From an uncultured Caryophanales bacterium (GTDB lineage: Bacteria > Bacillota_I > Bacilli_A > RFN20 > CAG-826), in the NCBI GenBank assembly GCA_946185585.1, contig CAMHJP010000004.1, positions 1-52,127 on the forward strand: a stretch of DNA of 52,127 bases, written 5' to 3'. Numbering within the stretch: the first letter of the stretch is position 1; the number at the start of each line of letters is the position of its first letter. Both the position numbers and the translations under genes were made by a program. Below the pieces are notes generated by a model. That model saw only the letters and a list, made by a program, of their open reading frames with translations, was not told where the DNA came from and made no database searches. This document shows, piece by piece, positions 49,599 through 52,127 of this stretch.

Positions 49599-49628
49599 AT
49601 TATAAGTGTCCCAACGTGAAAAAAACAA
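49599..49628 (-). promoter_or_regulatory. Promoter of the guanylate-kinase-like gene (leaderless)
   Basis: On the minus strand: TTGTTT (49628-49623), 18-nt spacer, TATAAT (49604-49599). The hexamer ends 6 nt before the ATG at 49592, so +1 falls on the start codon. Confidence 0.65.
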
Positions 49629-49733
49629 AAAAATTTTTAATATAAAAATATTTTTGAAAAAAATTAGTGCAAAAAATGGTGCGATTTTGCGGATTAAGTT
49701 AATATAAGCAATTTTTTGCTGAGGGGAAAAACT

Positions 49734-50069
49734 ATGCATAAAAAACATGATTACCACATCGAAGAAACAAGAGAAATGGTCTCGATATTCAAAGACGTCC
49801 ATCTGAAATATCGTTATATCCGTAATAATCTCAAATTCTCCTCACAGGGGAAAGATGAGACATTAGCCAAGTTTAGAGACGATGTTCGTAAAATTCATGT
49901 CGCTCTCGATAGCATTAAACCACTCCAATCTTATCTTATAACGCAGTCATTTCGTGGCGATAACAAGGTTTATAACGAGTGGTGGAAGGGAATTTACAAG
50001 AAATCGACTCTTTATCGCCTACGTCATTGTGCGATTCAAGCATTCTTAAAGGAGTATCACTCATTATGA
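49734..50069 (+). CDS. Small basic protein, first gene of the Tad-like operon
   Basis: 111 aa, rich in Lys, Arg, His and Tyr, with no signal peptide and no hydrophobic helix. It looks helical. The C-terminal pattern WWKGIYKKSTLYRLRHCAIQ recalls helix-turn-helix or MG284-type small proteins of Mollicutes and phages, a weak resemblance only. GAGGGG lies 8 nt before the ATG. The stop overlaps the next start (ATGA). Its place as first gene before an exported protein and the secretion ATPase suggests a regulator or cytoplasmic accessory protein. Confidence 0.7.
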   Translation: MHKKHDYHIEETREMVSIFKDVHLKYRYIRNNLKFSSQGKDETLAKFRDDVRKIHVALDSIKPLQSYLITQSFRGDNKVYNEWWKGIYKKSTLYRLRHCAIQAFLKEYHSL

Positions 50070-51097
50070 TTAAACAAAAGCTTATTCCATTAGTATTATG
50101 CATGCTCACGTGTGGAGTTTCCTTTGGTGCGACTGAAGTACAGCGTTATCAGTTGGATTATTTTCACATTACTCCTTTTTACGCTGATAAATCCAGAAGT
50201 GTAAAAGTTCTCGCAAAACTATCAAGCAATGGTCCAGTAACAAGAAAATTAGTTAATTTTTACCTTTATAATTCGAAGTATAAAACCGGAACAAAGATCA
50301 AAAACCTTCGTCCGAATGATGAAAGTGGTCTAATTAGTGAAACATCAACCGGGACTTTAATGAGATCTGGTGAACAAAACCGAATCAAAATATTTTTTAG
50401 CGACGGTGATGGTCAGACGACAACTCACTGGTTTGACATGATTGAGGCAAATAATCCGCCTCGTTTAGTGGTTGATCAACTTCAAACAGCAACCTATGAA
50501 AGTTTTAATGTTGCATCATACACTAAAAGTAGAGGTTATTTCACGTCATCAGATAAGTATGAATTTAAAAATTGGTATGCGATAAATGAGATGAATATTT
50601 ATAACAAACTTGATGTTGGAATGTTTAGTTTTACTGAGACAATTTGTGATATTCCAATCGAGATCGAATATTACATAATTTCTATAGGAATCCCAGCAAT
50701 TTACGGTTTATTTTGTGATTTAAGGGATGACGAAATTGCTTATAACCGAGTTGAATTGAGCCTTGAATTTGTTGATGTTGGTAACCATCAATATCAACTT
50801 CAATTTAAAGATAAACTCTACGTAAATCCTTATACCTATGAAATGGCAAGAAGTCAGCTTCCAGGGTTTGTTGAAACTAAGTATCTTTATCTTCCGAAGA
50901 ATGGATTTAAAGATCTTCAAAAGCTCGATTTTACAATTTTAGGCGAAAAACTCGGAACAATGAGAATTGATTTTAGCTACTCGTTCTCCGTTGAAGCTGA
51001 ACGATCACGAATGGGAAACTGTGTTTCTTCGGAGTATTGCATTAAGACAAATGATGTCGAATTTAGTGATATTGGAAAGGAGTTAAAACATGACTAA
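50066..51097 (+). CDS. Exported protein of unknown function in the Tad-like operon
   Basis: 343 aa with a clear signal peptide (MIKQKLIPLVLCMLTCGVSFGA, cleavage near residue 22). The mature part looks beta-rich, with many Tyr and Phe, and no transmembrane anchor at the end. No known domain is recognised. AAGGAG lies 13 nt upstream and the start overlaps the preceding stop. It overlaps the next gene by 8 bases. As an exported protein translated with a CpaF-type ATPase, it may be a structural or assembly component of the apparatus. Confidence 0.75.
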   Translation: MIKQKLIPLVLCMLTCGVSFGATEVQRYQLDYFHITPFYADKSRSVKVLAKLSSNGPVTRKLVNFYLYNSKYKTGTKIKNLRPNDESGLISETSTGTLMRSGEQNRIKIFFSDGDGQTTTHWFDMIEANNPPRLVVDQLQTATYESFNVASYTKSRGYFTSSDKYEFKNWYAINEMNIYNKLDVGMFSFTETICDIPIEIEYYIISIGIPAIYGLFCDLRDDEIAYNRVELSLEFVDVGNHQYQLQFKDKLYVNPYTYEMARSQLPGFVETKYLYLPKNGFKDLQKLDFTILGEKLGTMRIDFSYSFSVEAERSRMGNCVSSEYCIKTNDVEFSDIGKELKHD

Positions 51098-51494
51098 CTG
51101 TCTTTTCTTCACTTTTGGGTTTGTTCTCTTTTTGACATTTTCATTTGGAGGAATGACGCAATCAAGTATTCATCGTTCGTTCTTAAATATGCATCGCAGT
51201 ATCCTCGAAATTAGCGTTGTTACAATTGGCGATGATGGAGAAGATGTAAAACCATATTTTAATGAACCTCAACTCGAAAAATACGTGATTGATTATCTAA
51301 AAGATAATGTTGGTAAATATTCTACAGATTATAAGGCATCAATTATTTATTTCGATGTTAGCACAAATGCAGTCAATACCACTCATCACGCCGATGGAGT
51401 TCGTATTTCTTTAACTTCAAAAATCAATATCTTTTATACCTACAAACACAGTCGTGAATTTCGGATCAATTCGAGAGGTGAAGTCAATGAATAA
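51090..51494 (+). CDS. Small membrane-anchored protein, possible pseudopilin-like component
   Basis: 134 aa. One N-terminal hydrophobic helix (about 4-22, LFFTFGFVLFLTFSFGG) is followed by an external domain of about 110 residues. This recalls TadE/TadF-type minor components, which have a single N-terminal helix, but no E5-type prepilin motif is seen, so I do not claim a pilin. Overlaps of 8 bases on both sides (with the exported protein and with the ATPase gene) imply one translated operon. Confidence 0.65.
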   Translation: MTNCLFFTFGFVLFLTFSFGGMTQSSIHRSFLNMHRSILEISVVTIGDDGEDVKPYFNEPQLEKYVIDYLKDNVGKYSTDYKASIIYFDVSTNAVNTTHHADGVRISLTSKINIFYTYKHSREFRINSRGEVNE

Positions 51495-52127
51495 AGAGCT
51501 TGTTACTTATTTAGAATCATCTTTCCTGTCACCTCTTTTAAGTGACACCGAAATTACTGATATTTCTTATAACGGAAAGGATGTTTATTATCTTCACAAC
51601 CAATTCGGAAGGAAGAAATCGAACATTGAAGTTTCAAAAGATGAGGTTGCCGTGTTTATTCGTCAAATCGCAAATTTAGCAGAGAAGCAATTTTCCTATA
51701 CTAACCCATCAATTGATGTTTCTGAAGGTAAATACCGTATCAACGCAATTCACCAGTCAATTGTTCGTGTCGAAAACGAAAAATCAATCTCATTTTCTAT
51801 TCGTATTGCATCGCCAAATAATCGCATTTTAACCAGCAAATCCTTTATGAATTCAAAAATGAAGGCCTTTTTATTAGATTGTTTAAAGAAACAAAAATCT
51901 ATTGTTATTGGAGGACCAACTGGATCGGGAAAAACTGAACTTCAGAAATACTTATTAACCTCATTAGAGGATAACAGCAGGGTAATTGTTATTGATAACG
52001 TCCAAGAATTAGAGTTCATTCGTTCTAATCCAAATTTAGATATAACATCGTGGGAAGCAAATGAAAACCACCTCAATTCCTCAATAAATGACCTAATTCG
52101 CCAGGCTTTAAGATCAAATCCAGATTG
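51487..52127 (+). CDS. CpaF/TadA-type secretion ATPase (partial, runs off the window)
   Basis: 213 codons without a stop to the end of the window. A N-terminal domain (SDTEITDISYNGKDVYYLH, as in CpaF/VirB11 NTDs) precedes the Walker A motif GGPTGSGKT (142-150), then VIDNVQELEF (Asp-box-like), and the VirB11/CpaF signature LIRQALRSNPD at the end. CpaF/TadA hexamers power Flp pilus assembly or related secretion. ATG 51487 is preceded by GAGAGGTGA and overlaps the previous gene. Walker B and the His box lie beyond the window. A near copy of the recurring motif is at 51832. Confidence 0.88.
   Translation, partial: MNKELVTYLESSFLSPLLSDTEITDISYNGKDVYYLHNQFGRKKSNIEVSKDEVAVFIRQIANLAEKQFSYTNPSIDVSEGKYRINAIHQSIVRVENEKSISFSIRIASPNNRILTSKSFMNSKMKAFLLDCLKKQKSIVIGGPTGSGKTELQKYLLTSLEDNSRVIVIDNVQELEFIRSNPNLDITSWEANENHLNSSINDLIRQALRSNPD
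51832..51842 (+). repeat. Oriented ACCAGCAAATC motif, copy in the ATPase gene
   Basis: ACCAGCAAATC, matching the first 11 bases of the 15-base form, on the plus strand. Confidence 0.35.

Noticed and set aside
42-52127. Mycoplasma-type code with TGA read as Trp
   Set aside because: rbgA, trmFO, cdsA and others end at TGA exactly where the family ends, and Trp positions (for example WFPGHM, NRWLGG, DGNGRWA) are TGG.
1-52127. CRISPR arrays, insertion sequences, prophage or rRNA genes
   Set aside because: I saw no regularly spaced direct repeats, no transposase or phage-structural gene and no rRNA sequence. The tyrosine recombinase sits in a conserved housekeeping position.

Overview
The window looks like chromosomal DNA of a low-GC member of class Bacilli (Bacillota), probably one of the small-genome, uncultured gut or Mollicutes-related lineages. 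The reasons are AT-rich DNA, a Gram-positive PolC, a Bacillus-type gene order, and nearly all genes on one strand. TGA is a normal stop (rbgA, trmFO, cdsA) and Trp is TGG, so this is not the Mycoplasma code. I cannot name the genus.

Bases 1-18943 are a compact conserved housekeeping block: (end of an upstream gene)-rbgA-rnhB-dprA-topA-trmFO-xerC-like-rpsB-tsf-pyrH-frr-uppS-cdsA-dxr-rseP-polC. This matches the Bacillus order with sucCD, hslVU, codY, flagellar genes and proS missing. It covers ribosome assembly, DNA topology and recombination, translation, UMP and isoprenoid supply, CDP-diacylglycerol, and replication.

Bases 18945-37754 are a mosaic of short operons separated by tRNA genes and clear hairpin terminators. 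It holds ten tRNAs, msrA, a membrane-tethered MutT-type NUDIX protein, a serine-palmitoyltransferase-like gene overlapping a short-chain reductase gene (a candidate sphingoid-base operon), and a multi-Ig lipoprotein clostripain protease followed by an M3 oligopeptidase. It also holds a PgpA-like gene with a c-di-AMP cyclase, a NUDIX hydrolase, deoD, membrane proteins, gltX followed by tRNA-Glu, and a diacylglycerol/sphingoid kinase-family gene.

Bases 37851-45881 encode two very large exported surface proteins with C-terminal membrane anchors. Bases 45896-49592 carry two CNNM/CBS transporters, a second reductase, and a guanylate-kinase-like gene on the minus strand. Bases 49734-52127 are the start of a Tad/CpaF-type secretion or pilus operon that runs off the window.

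Two window-wide patterns stand out. Eight genes that start transcription units have a TATAAT-like -10 box ending 6-7 nt before the ATG and no Shine-Dalgarno sequence, which predicts leaderless mRNAs. A short oriented motif (core CCAGCAAATCTCGG) recurs on the plus strand in all three reading frames and between genes. All ten tRNAs have C or G at the first anticodon base.
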